From positions 186,001 through 250,000 of the forward strand of contig NZ_JBHLUN010000006.1 of NCBI RefSeq assembly GCF_042433915.1: a stretch of DNA of 64,000 bases, in the 5' to 3' direction. The translations under genes and the position numbers were made by a program. Origin of the DNA: Roseomonas elaeocarpi (lineage in GTDB: Bacteria > Pseudomonadota > Alphaproteobacteria > Acetobacterales > Acetobacteraceae). Below the pieces are notes generated by a model. That model ran no database searches and was not told where the DNA came from. It was given only the letters and a program-made list of their open reading frames with translations. Shown in pieces: positions 18,235-26,004 of this stretch (positions within the stretch are counted from its first letter, which is position 1; every line of letters begins with the position of its first letter).

Positions 18235-19320
18235 ATGCTCTGCAGGATTCTTGGTTCTCAGGCTCGCTTGGGCAGAAGGGCGCTGCTTGCCGGCCTGGGC
18301 TGTCTCGGCCTCCTGGCGGGCACGGCCCCCGGCCTTCGCGCCCAGGAACGCGACCTGACCGTGGTGTCCTGGGGCGGCGCCTACCAGGACATCCAGCGCG
18401 AGATCTTCTTCCGCCCCTTCCAGGCGCGCACCAACACCCGCCTGCTGGAAGAAACCTGGGACGGCGGCGTGGGCGTGCTGCGCGCCAAGATCCAGTCCGG
18501 CGCCAACAACTGGGACCTCGTCCAGGTCGAGAGCGAGGAACTGCTGCTCGGCTGCGATGAAGGGCTGTTCGAGCGCATGGACTGGGATGCCATCGGCGGC
18601 CGCGACCACTACATCCCCCAGGCCGTGAGCGACTGCGGCGTCGGCGCGATCCTGTATTCCTTCGTGCTGTCCTACGACCGCAACCGCATGGCGACGGGCC
18701 CTGCGAACTGGGCGGAGTTCTTCGACACCAAGAAGTTCCCGGGCAAGCGGGCGCTGCGCCGCGGGCCGAAAACCACGCTGGAGATCGCGCTGCTGGCGGA
18801 CGGCGTTCCGGCAGGCGACGTCTACAAGGTGCTCGGCACGCCGGCCGGCGTGGAGCGCGCCTTCCGCAAGCTCGACACCATCCGCGACAGCCTGATCTGG
18901 TGGGAACGCGGGTCGCAGCCGCCGCAACTGCTGGCCTCGGGCGATGCCGCGATGGTGGTGGCCTATAACGGCCGCATCGACGCCGCCAACCGCACCGACG
19001 GGCAGAACTTCGCGATCTCCTGGCCCGGCAACCTTTACACCGTGGACAGCTGGGTGATCATGAAGGGCTCGCCCAACAAGGCGCGCGCCCTCGACTTCCT
19101 GCGCTTCGTCAGCCAGCCGGAGGTCGAGGCGGGCATGTCGCCGCGCATCCCCTACGGCATGACGGCCAAGGGCGTGAACGACCTGCTGACGCCCGAGGTG
19201 CGCGAAACCCTGCCCACCACGCCGGCACACATGGAAGGGGCGCTGCGGATCGATGACCAGTTCTGGCTCGACAACCTCGACCGGCTCAACCAGCGCTTCA
19301 ACACCTGGCTGTCGCGCTGA
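18235..19320 (+). CDS. PotD-like ABC solute-binding protein
   Basis: A 361-residue periplasmic binding protein of the spermidine/putrescine class. The signal has GRRALLAGLGCLGLL with a Tat-like RR and ends near LRAQ. DLTVVSWGGAYQDIQREIFF opens the mature fold, and WDLVQVESEELL and GVGAILYSFVLSYD are typical of this group. The ATG was chosen because GGGAGGGG precedes it by a few bases; the upstream in-frame GTG overlaps that site. It leads a binding protein-permease-permease operon lacking its own ATPase, so the PotA-type gene at 11916 is the likely partner. Confidence 0.9.
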   Translation: MLCRILGSQARLGRRALLAGLGCLGLLAGTAPGLRAQERDLTVVSWGGAYQDIQREIFFRPFQARTNTRLLEETWDGGVGVLRAKIQSGANNWDLVQVESEELLLGCDEGLFERMDWDAIGGRDHYIPQAVSDCGVGAILYSFVLSYDRNRMATGPANWAEFFDTKKFPGKRALRRGPKTTLEIALLADGVPAGDVYKVLGTPAGVERAFRKLDTIRDSLIWWERGSQPPQLLASGDAAMVVAYNGRIDAANRTDGQNFAISWPGNLYTVDSWVIMKGSPNKARALDFLRFVSQPEVEAGMSPRIPYGMTAKGVNDLLTPEVRETLPTTPAHMEGALRIDDQFWLDNLDRLNQRFNTWLSR

Positions 19321-19394
19321 GCCGGCAAGGGATCGGGCAGCCCCGGTGCGGCCCGATCCCCACCGCCTGATGCGCTGACACGGAGCCGGATCAC

Positions 19395-20597
19395 ATGCGG
19401 GCAAGCCGATCGGGCTGGTGGGCGGCGGCGCTCGTGGCGCCGCTGCTGATCTTCCTGTTCCTGGTGTTTCTGCTGCCGATCGGCACCTTCCTGTGGCAGG
19501 CCGTGGCGGAGCGCGACGTGGCGCCGGCCCTGCCGCGCACGGTGCTGGCGCTGCGCGACTGGGACGGCCGCGCCCTGCCGCCGGATGCCGCCTTCGAGGC
19601 GCTGGCCGCCGACCTGCGCGCCGCCCGGGCTCATGACCAGGCGGGCGTCGGCGCGCCGCTGATCCCGGCCGCCGCGGCGCGGCTGAACAGCGAGGTTCCG
19701 GGCTTCCGCTCCACCCTGCCGGCCACGGCGCGGCGCCTGGCTGATCCGGCGGCACCGGCGCGGGACACGATCCTGGCCGCCAGCCCGGACTGGAGCACGC
19801 CCGAAAGCTGGGCCGCCATCCGCCGCACCGCCGGGCCGCTGGGCGACAGCAACCTTCTGGCGGTGCTGGACCTTCGCCGCGACAGCACCGGGGCGCTCGC
19901 CGCCGTGCCGCCGGAGGGTGCCATCTTCCGCACGATCCTGCTGCGGACGCTGTGGATCGCGGTCCTGGCCACGGCGCTCAGCCTCCTGCTTGCTTATCCT
20001 CTGGCCTACCTCATCGCCACCGCCGCGCCGCGCTGGCGCCCCTGGCTGCTGGCCGGGGTGATGCTGCCCTTCTGGACCAGCCTCGTGGTGCGCACCGCCG
20101 CCTGGTGGGTGCTGCTGCAGCGCGAGGGCATCGTGAACGCGGCGCTGGCGGGCCTCGGCCTGATCGAGGCGCCGTTGCCGCTGTTGTTCAACCGCGGGGC
20201 CGTGCTGGCGGCGATGGTGCACATCCTGCTGCCCTTCGCGGTGCTGCCGATCTACGCCGCGCTGCGGGGGCTGGACTGGCGGCTGCCGCGCGCCGCGCTG
20301 TCGCTGGGGGCGACGCCTTGGCGCAGCTTCTGGCGGGTGACGCTGCCGCTGACGCTGCCGGGCGTCGGGGCCGGGGCGATCCTGGTGTTCATCCAGGCGC
20401 TGGGCTTCTACGTCACGCCGGCCCTGCTGGGTGGCCCCAACGACCAGATGCTGCCCTACTTCATCGGCTTCTACGCCAACCGCACCGTGAACTGGGGGCT
20501 GGCCGCCGCGCTGTCGGTTGCGCTGCTGCTGGCCGTGGCGATCGTGGTCGGCCTTTACGCCCGCCTCGTGGGCTTCGAGCGGACGCGGCCCGCATGA
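19395..20597 (+). CDS. PotB-like ABC transporter permease
   Basis: A 400-residue membrane permease, longer than usual PotB proteins (about 285). The first membrane helix (residues 13-36) is followed by an unusually long periplasmic loop, about residues 40-170, before the second helix near 175. The core is standard: MLPFWTSLVVRTAAWWVLL and the EAA loop ALSLGATPWRSFWRVTLPLT. The long first loop is also seen in other PotB-type permeases and may contact the binding protein. It overlaps the next gene by four bases. Confidence 0.9.
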   Translation: MRASRSGWWAAALVAPLLIFLFLVFLLPIGTFLWQAVAERDVAPALPRTVLALRDWDGRALPPDAAFEALAADLRAARAHDQAGVGAPLIPAAAARLNSEVPGFRSTLPATARRLADPAAPARDTILAASPDWSTPESWAAIRRTAGPLGDSNLLAVLDLRRDSTGALAAVPPEGAIFRTILLRTLWIAVLATALSLLLAYPLAYLIATAAPRWRPWLLAGVMLPFWTSLVVRTAAWWVLLQREGIVNAALAGLGLIEAPLPLLFNRGAVLAAMVHILLPFAVLPIYAALRGLDWRLPRAALSLGATPWRSFWRVTLPLTLPGVGAGAILVFIQALGFYVTPALLGGPNDQMLPYFIGFYANRTVNWGLAAALSVALLLAVAIVVGLYARLVGFERTRPA

Positions 20598-21364
20598 GCC
20601 GCGCGCTGCTCTGGGCCTTCGGCCTCCTGGTGATCGGCTTCCTGCTGGCGCCGCTCGCGGCCATCCTGCCGCTGTCCTTCTCGGCCGGCTCCTTCCTGCG
20701 CTACCCGCTGCCCGGGTTGTCGCTGCGCTGGTACGCGGATTTCTTCGGCTCCGACTTCTGGATGCCGGCGCTGCGCAACAGCCTCGCCATCGGCGCCGGT
20801 GCGGCCGCCATCGCCACGGTGCTGGGAACGGTTGCGGCCTTCGGGCTGTGGCAGGCGCGTATTCCCGGCCGCCAGTTCATCCTGGCGCTGATCATGATGC
20901 CGCTGGTGGTGCCGTCGATCGTGGTGGCGGTGTCGCTGCTGCTGTTCTTCGGGCCGCTGGGCCTGACCAACTCCTTCACGGGCATGATCCTGGCGCACGC
21001 GGCGCTGGGCGTCCCCTTCGTGGTCACCACGGTCTCGGCCTCGCTGACCCAGTTCGACCCGGTGCTGCTGCGCGCGGCCGCGGCCTGCGGCGCCGGACCG
21101 GTGACGGCGTTCCGCCGCGTGGCGCTGCCGCGGATCGCGCCGGGCGTGGCGGCCGGGGCGATGTTCGCCTTCGCCACCTCACTCGACGAGGTGGTGGTGG
21201 CCCTGTTCATCTCTGGCCCAGGGCAGCGGACCCTGCCGCGCCAGATGTTTTCCGGGCTGAACGATCAGGTCAGCCTCACGATCGCCGCCGCTGCTTCGCT
21301 GATGATCCTGCTGGCGATCCTGTTGCTGCTGCTGACGGCCTGGCTGCGCCGCGCCAGACCCTGA
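20594..21364 (+). CDS. PotC-like ABC transporter permease
   Basis: A 256-residue permease of the usual PotC length. Hydrophobic segments begin at residue 5, with LPLSFSAGSFLRYPLPGLSL before the first periplasmic loop, MPLVVPSIVVAVSLLLFFG in the core, and the EAA loop AAACGAGPVTAFRRVALPRI. FATSLDEVVVALFISGPGQR is a hallmark of the polyamine/2-aminoethylphosphonate permease group. The ATG overlaps the PotB stop as ATGA. It is the last gene of the operon. Confidence 0.92.
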   Translation: MSRALLWAFGLLVIGFLLAPLAAILPLSFSAGSFLRYPLPGLSLRWYADFFGSDFWMPALRNSLAIGAGAAAIATVLGTVAAFGLWQARIPGRQFILALIMMPLVVPSIVVAVSLLLFFGPLGLTNSFTGMILAHAALGVPFVVTTVSASLTQFDPVLLRAAAACGAGPVTAFRRVALPRIAPGVAAGAMFAFATSLDEVVVALFISGPGQRTLPRQMFSGLNDQVSLTIAAAASLMILLAILLLLLTAWLRRARP

Positions 21365-21516
21365 GCGGGGCCGGCAGGGACGGCGGCCTCGCCGCCGCGG
21401 CCACAGCTTACCGGATCGTCATGCAATGCCCTGAAAATGCCCAGAACGGTGCGGAACCCGACCCTCCCGCGCCGGTTAGATCCTCGCGTTTCACCTGATC
21501 GTACGGAGGAGTGATC

Positions 21517-21774
21517 ATGGCAGTGGTGTCCCGGCTGGCGCTGGTTCTGGCCCTGGGGTTGGGTGTGGGTGGCGGCCTCGCGATGCCGGCCTCGGCGGCA
21601 CCGCCGATGCCTGCGGCGGCGTCGGTGCAGGGCGCGGCGGTCGAGGGTGGCAGCCCGCTGCTGCAGGACGTTCGCTGGGTTCGCAGCTGCCGCAACGAGC
21701 GCGTCGTCCGCCGGGATCGCTTCGGCCATCGCCGGGTGATGAGCCGTCAGGTGTGCCGCCGCGTTTGGCGCTGA
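21517..21774 (+). CDS. Small exported Arg-rich protein
   Basis: An 85-residue predicted secreted protein. GGAGGA lies six bases before the ATG. The signal (MAVVSRLALVLALGLGVGGG, then MPASAAP) is followed by a short mature peptide with a basic C-terminal part holding two Cys (SCRNERVVRRDRFGHRR, then QVCRRVW), suitable for a disulfide loop. No known family is recognised. It stands alone between the permease operon and the SOD gene. Confidence 0.65.
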   Translation: MAVVSRLALVLALGLGVGGGLAMPASAAPPMPAAASVQGAAVEGGSPLLQDVRWVRSCRNERVVRRDRFGHRRVMSRQVCRRVWR

Positions 21775-21930
21775 TGGCGGCTGGGCGGGGTTAAGCGCCC
21801 CGCCCAACGCCCAAGCCGTGCGTGTTTGCGCACAGCAGGCAGCGGAGCGCTGCTTCTTTCTTGCTTCCGGCTCTCGCCGCGTTCCAACCTCCGCCCGGAT
21901 GCCTCGTGGCGCCCGGGGAGGAGCTGGAAC

Positions 21931-22689
21931 GTGCGCTTTCCTCTACAACGACGCGAACTCGTGGGCTCGGCCATGGGCCTCGGCGCCGCAGCCCTCCTGG
22001 CGGGAAACGCCCGCCCTGGCGCTGCCCAGGTGCCTGCTCCGGCTGGGGCGGCAGCGGCAGACGGTCCCTTCCGCCTCGACCCGCTCCCCTATGCCGCGAG
22101 CGCCAACGAGCCCTCGATCGATGCGGAAACCATGGAGCTGCATCATGATCGCCACCACGCCGCCTACGTCACGGGCCTGAACGCGCTGGTGCGGGACCAG
22201 CCGCAACTCGCGGCCATGCCCGTGCAGGATATTCTGGCCAGGCTCGACAGCGTGCCCGAGGCCATCCGCACGGCGGTCCGCAACAATGCCGGCGGCCACG
22301 CCAACCACGCGATGTTCTGGACGATCATGGGCGGCCGGGGCGGGGCGCCGGACGGCGAGCTCGCGGCGGCGATCAGCCGCGACCTCGGCGGGTTCGAGGC
22401 GATGAAGGCGGAGTTCAACCGTCGCGGCGCGGCGCGCTTCGGCTCGGGCTGGGTCTTCGTCACGGTGGATCGGGCGGGCCGGCTGGCACTGACCGACTTG
22501 CCCAACCAGGACAGTCCCCTGATGACCGGCGCGATGCCGCTGATGGGCAACGACGTCTGGGAACACGCCTATTACCTGACCTACCGCAACCGCCGCCCGG
22601 ACTACCTTCAGGCCTGGTGGAACGTGCTGAACTGGCAGGCGATCACCGGGCGCTACGCTGCCGCCAGGGTCGGCACGCTCACGCTATGA
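21931..22689 (+). CDS. Exported Fe/Mn superoxide dismutase
   Basis: A 252-residue enzyme converting superoxide to oxygen and hydrogen peroxide. Metal-ligand motifs are intact: MELHHDRHHAAYV, GGHANHAMFW, and DVWEHAYYLTYRNRRPDYL near the C-terminus. Ahead of the catalytic domain is a 35-residue signal with a QRRELVG twin-arginine pattern, a hydrophobic stretch and an Ala-rich cleavage zone, so the enzyme is probably exported folded to the periplasm. The GTG start is supported by GGGGAGGAG eight bases upstream. Fe or Mn preference is not clear. It appears monocistronic. Confidence 0.88.
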   Translation: MRFPLQRRELVGSAMGLGAAALLAGNARPGAAQVPAPAGAAAADGPFRLDPLPYAASANEPSIDAETMELHHDRHHAAYVTGLNALVRDQPQLAAMPVQDILARLDSVPEAIRTAVRNNAGGHANHAMFWTIMGGRGGAPDGELAAAISRDLGGFEAMKAEFNRRGAARFGSGWVFVTVDRAGRLALTDLPNQDSPLMTGAMPLMGNDVWEHAYYLTYRNRRPDYLQAWWNVLNWQAITGRYAAARVGTLTL

Positions 22690-22949
22690 GCAGGGGAGGC
22701 GGCCCGGCAGGGACGCGGCCAATGTGGGCCGCCGGGCAGGCTGCTGCTCGGTGACGCGGCGGGCCCGCTTCCACTCCGACATCTGCGAACGGGCGCGATG
22801 TGTTGGCCAGCCGTGGGTTTCCGGTGTCCGCCGCATCAACCGAACCACGGAACAACCCCGCCAACCTCTGCGGCGTCGCTGCGTTGAGCCCCCACGTAGC
22901 CTCCGGCCCTGCCGGGAGTGCCCGAACAAACAACGGAGTCGTTTCGCCC

Positions 22950-24686
22950 ATGCCCAAGCTCCACCTGAAGCCAGTGCGCGATCAGGTCATCGTGCTGACC
23001 GGCGCCACCTCCGGCATCGGGCTCGCCACGGCGCGCATGGCCGCGGAGCGCGGGGCCTCGCTGTTCCTGGTGGCGCGCAACGAGGACGCGCTCCGTTCCC
23101 TGCGGGACGAGCTGCGGGCCCGTGGCGGCCGCACCGAGTACGCCGTGGCCGACGTGGCCGATGCCGAGGCCGTGGAAGCGGCGGCGCAGAAGGCCATCGA
23201 GGTGTTCGGCGGCTTCGACACCTGGGTGAACAACGCCGGCGGCAGCATGTACGGCACGGTCGAGGACACGCCGCTGGCCGATCAGCGACGGGCCTTCGAC
23301 GTCCTGTACTGGGGCGTCGTCAACGGCACCCAGGCGGCGGCGAAGCACCTGAAGCGGCGCGGCGGCGTCATCGTCAACGTGGGTTCGGTGCTGTCGGACC
23401 GCACCATCGCCCTGCAGGGCACCTACTCGGCGGCCAAGCACGCGGTGAAGGGCATCACCGACACCTTCCGCATGGAATACGAGTCGGCCGGCTACCCCAT
23501 CGGGGTCACGCTGGTGAAGCCCAGCTCCATCGACACGCTGTTTCCGGAACACTCGCGCAACCACACGGACACGCCCGGCCTCAGCCTGCCGCCGCCGACC
23601 TATCACCCGCGCGTCGTGGGCAAGGCCATCCTGCACGCCGCGGAACATGCGCCGCGCACCCTGGTGGTAGGCATGGGCGGCTACGCGATCTCGCTGCTCG
23701 GCAACCACTTCCCGCGCCTGACGGACCTCCTGATGGAGGCGACCGCCAGCAAGGCGCAGACCCGCAAGGACCCGGGCCGCAAGGACCGCCACGACAACCT
23801 GTACGAGCCGCGCGCCGACCTCGCGGAAACCGGCTCCTATAAGGACAAACCGATGACCCGCCGAACCTCCTACTTCCTGGAAGCGCAGATGCATCCGCTG
23901 GGTGCCACGGGCATCCTGTTCGGCGTCGGCGCCCTGGTGCTGGGCGTTTCGCTCGGTCTGCGGCATCAGCGCCGCAGCCGCGCAGCCCGGCTGCTCGAGC
24001 AGGCGCAAAGCCAGTCCGGTTCGCTGGGCAACCGGGCCCGCCGCCTCGGCGGCCGGCTGCTGAGCGACCACGAGGACGATCTGCGCAACCTGCGAAACAG
24101 CGTCCGCAAGGGCGGCCGCCAGCTGGTGTCCCAGGCCTCGGACCGCGCCGAGCAGGGGCAGAGCCTGCTGGCCTCGCTGTTCGGCAGCGCCCAGGCGGAA
24201 GCGAAGCGCGAGCACAAGCGGGCCTGGTCGCTCTTCGGGCAGGCGCGCGACGAGGCTCAGGACCGCGCCCGCGGGTTGCGCGGCGGCGCCAACAGCCTGC
24301 TGGCCCGGCTGCGCGAGGAGGTCGAGGAATTGACCGACCGCGCGCAGGAGAACAGCGGCCGTGCCCGCAAGGAAGCGCATTCCCTGTTCGGACGCGCCCG
24401 CCACAGCGTGGACGACCTCGCGGAACGCCTCCAGGAAGTGCGCAGCCAGGCGCGCGGCAGCGCGGCGGACTGGCGTGACCGCGCCGGCTCCCAGGCGCAG
24501 GAGCTGAACGATCAGGCGAAGGGCCTCTTCCGCCGGGCGCGGCACGACACCTCCGATCTGAGGAAGCAGGCCCGCGGCACGCTGGACACGCTGCGCGACG
24601 AGGCGGCGGATTACGCCGACTATGCCCGCAAGCGGGGCGGCAGCCTCCTGGGTGATCTTCTGCGCGGGCTGCGCCGATCGGCGTGA
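22950..24686 (+). CDS. SDR oxidoreductase fused to membrane-anchored amphipathic helical tail
   Basis: A 578-residue protein. Residues 1-270 are a short-chain dehydrogenase: TGATSGIG at 17-24, NNAGG near 94, Ser in NVGSVLSD, and YSAAK with Tyr 159 and Lys 163, so the catalytic set is complete. A linker leads to one hydrophobic segment at about 317-335, then about 240 residues of charged, Ala-rich helix. The helical part recurs with the motif LFGxAR (WSLFGQARDEAQ, HSLFGRARHSVD, KGLFRRARHDTS), as in apolipoprotein- or YtxH-like lipid-contacting helices. An internal ATG at 23853, preceded by TAAGGAC, could give a separate tail-only product. A strong terminator hairpin follows. Substrate unknown. 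Confidence 0.85.
   Translation: MPKLHLKPVRDQVIVLTGATSGIGLATARMAAERGASLFLVARNEDALRSLRDELRARGGRTEYAVADVADAEAVEAAAQKAIEVFGGFDTWVNNAGGSMYGTVEDTPLADQRRAFDVLYWGVVNGTQAAAKHLKRRGGVIVNVGSVLSDRTIALQGTYSAAKHAVKGITDTFRMEYESAGYPIGVTLVKPSSIDTLFPEHSRNHTDTPGLSLPPPTYHPRVVGKAILHAAEHAPRTLVVGMGGYAISLLGNHFPRLTDLLMEATASKAQTRKDPGRKDRHDNLYEPRADLAETGSYKDKPMTRRTSYFLEAQMHPLGATGILFGVGALVLGVSLGLRHQRRSRAARLLEQAQSQSGSLGNRARRLGGRLLSDHEDDLRNLRNSVRKGGRQLVSQASDRAEQGQSLLASLFGSAQAEAKREHKRAWSLFGQARDEAQDRARGLRGGANSLLARLREEVEELTDRAQENSGRARKEAHSLFGRARHSVDDLAERLQEVRSQARGSAADWRDRAGSQAQELNDQAKGLFRRARHDTSDLRKQARGTLDTLRDEAADYADYARKRGGSLLGDLLRGLRRSA
23853..24686 (+). CDS. Possible internal start giving tail-only membrane protein
   Basis: Within the SDR fusion, the in-frame ATG of MTRRTSYFLEAQMHPLG is preceded by AAGGAC at six-base spacing, a ribosome site as good as many in this window. 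A product from here (277 residues) would hold only the membrane segment and the amphipathic helix repeats, without the SDR. This is a hypothesis. The whole fusion frame is also open and has its own start. Confidence 0.35.
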   Translation: MTRRTSYFLEAQMHPLGATGILFGVGALVLGVSLGLRHQRRSRAARLLEQAQSQSGSLGNRARRLGGRLLSDHEDDLRNLRNSVRKGGRQLVSQASDRAEQGQSLLASLFGSAQAEAKREHKRAWSLFGQARDEAQDRARGLRGGANSLLARLREEVEELTDRAQENSGRARKEAHSLFGRARHSVDDLAERLQEVRSQARGSAADWRDRAGSQAQELNDQAKGLFRRARHDTSDLRKQARGTLDTLRDEAADYADYARKRGGSLLGDLLRGLRRSA

Positions 24687-24719
24687 TGGTTTGCCGCGCC
24701 TGACTCGGAGGCTTGGTCT

Positions 24720-24753
24720 GACGCGGCGCCGGACCACCGTCCGGCGCCGCGTC
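24720..24753 (+). terminator. Strong hairpin after SDR fusion gene
   Basis: GACGCGGCGCCGGA and TCCGGCGCCGCGTC form a perfect 14-bp stem with a 6-base loop, 34 bases past the stop codon. It lacks a long U-tract, as is common in GC-rich genomes. It probably ends the SDR transcript. Confidence 0.65.
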
Positions 24754-24869
24754 GCCGTTCAGCGGCCTGCCCGGTGCCTGCCCCTTGGTGACAGGCATCT
24801 CAGGGTGGGCATCCCGGCCCCCTGCAATCAGGCCTTGTTTCGCTGCCGCCTCGTCCCCATCCTGCGGCA

Positions 24870-25361
24870 ATGAATGCCGACCTGCCTTTCTGGAAGGCAA
24901 AACCCCTCCGCGCCCTGAGCCGTTCCGAATGGGAAAGCCTTTGCGACGGCTGCGGGCGCTGCTGCCTTCACAAGATCCGCGACGACGACACCGACGAGAT
25001 CCATTGGACCGAGGTGGCCTGCCGGCTGCTCGACACCGGTACGGGCCTGTGCAGCGACTATGCCAACCGGCGCGCCAAGGTCCCGGACTGCATCAAGCTG
25101 ACCCCCGCGCGGCTGGCCCGTATCGACTGGCTGCCGCCGAACTGCGCTTATCGCCTGGTGGCGGAAGGCTCCGACCTGCCGTCCTGGCACCCGCTGATCT
25201 CAGGCACCTACGACACCGTGCAGAAGGCGGGGCTTTCGGTGCGCAACCGCGTGGTCAGCGAGCGCGAAGCGGGTGCGCTGGAGGATCACGTGGTGGAATG
25301 GCCCGGCCTCTGGCCCTCCGAGGAGACACCGCGCGTGCGCTGGAAGCGAAGCGGCCGCTGA
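24870..25361 (+). CDS. YcgN/UPF0260 CxxCxxCC protein
   Basis: A 163-residue cytoplasmic protein of the UPF0260 (YcgN) family. The CDGCGRCC cluster near residue 26 is the family hallmark, and further Cys residues at CRLLDTGTGLC, DC and NCAYRL fit a zinc or iron-sulfur site. DLPSWHPLISGTYDTVQKAG is also typical. The biochemical role of the family is unknown. It is preceded by a terminator hairpin and appears to be a single gene. Confidence 0.9.
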   Translation: MNADLPFWKAKPLRALSRSEWESLCDGCGRCCLHKIRDDDTDEIHWTEVACRLLDTGTGLCSDYANRRAKVPDCIKLTPARLARIDWLPPNCAYRLVAEGSDLPSWHPLISGTYDTVQKAGLSVRNRVVSEREAGALEDHVVEWPGLWPSEETPRVRWKRSGR

Positions 25362-25517
25362 GCCGACGGCGTCGACTCCGGATGTTGCTGTAATCAAACA
25401 ACCTCCCGATCTCGTGTCGGGACAGGAATCCCAATCCCCTGATCTGAAGCAAACCCGTGCTTTCCGAGAGCGTCTTAACAGACAGCTTTAACGGAACAGG
25501 CTCGGGAGGGCAGAAGG

Positions 25518-25988
25518 ATGAAGGGTTGGCAGGGTTTCGCGTGCAGTGCTCTCCTGACGCTGTCCGTGCTGGCGCAGCCGGCCTGGGCGGACCGCCCGCA
25601 GGTTGATCGCTCCGGTCGGGAACAGCAGGCGCATGCCTTCGTGTACCGGGGCGGGCTGCCGGGCGTGAACCCCGACGACGTCCGGGGTGGCGCCGCCGAC
25701 CTCGCCGCGAGCAACAGCCTGCCCGTCGGCACAACAGCGCGTGTCACCAACCCCCGGAACGGCCGCTGGGCGCTGGTCCGCGTCCGCGCCACCAATGCGG
25801 GTGAGGACGGGCCAGCCCTGAACGTCAGCAGCCGGGTGGCGGACCGCCTGGGCTTCGCCGAGAGCGGGAGCGCGCCGGTGGTGATCGCGCCGCTGGCCGT
25901 GCCCCAGGCCGATGGCACGATCGTGCTGGGGCAGGGCACGGGCCTTGCCGGCCAGCAGGCGGCGATCGTTCATCCCGAGCGGAGCTGA
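25518..25988 (+). CDS. RlpA-like double-psi beta-barrel protein, likely non-catalytic
   Basis: A 156-residue exported protein with a signal (ALLTLSVLAQPAWA). The central region LAASNSLPVGTTARVTNPRN, WALVRVRA and LNVSSRVADRLGF aligns with the RlpA barrel (TAAHKTLPLGTxVRVTN, RVNDRGPF, DLSxxAAxxLGM). The catalytic His (AAH becomes AAS) and the Asp of the NDRGP loop (replaced by ATNAGED) are missing, so lytic transglycosylase activity is unlikely. There is no SPOR domain. It may bind glycan or protein only. GGGAGGGC precedes the ATG. Confidence 0.72.
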   Translation: MKGWQGFACSALLTLSVLAQPAWADRPQVDRSGREQQAHAFVYRGGLPGVNPDDVRGGAADLAASNSLPVGTTARVTNPRNGRWALVRVRATNAGEDGPALNVSSRVADRLGFAESGSAPVVIAPLAVPQADGTIVLGQGTGLAGQQAAIVHPERS

Positions 25989-26004
25989 GCCCCGCGGGCG
26001 ACCC

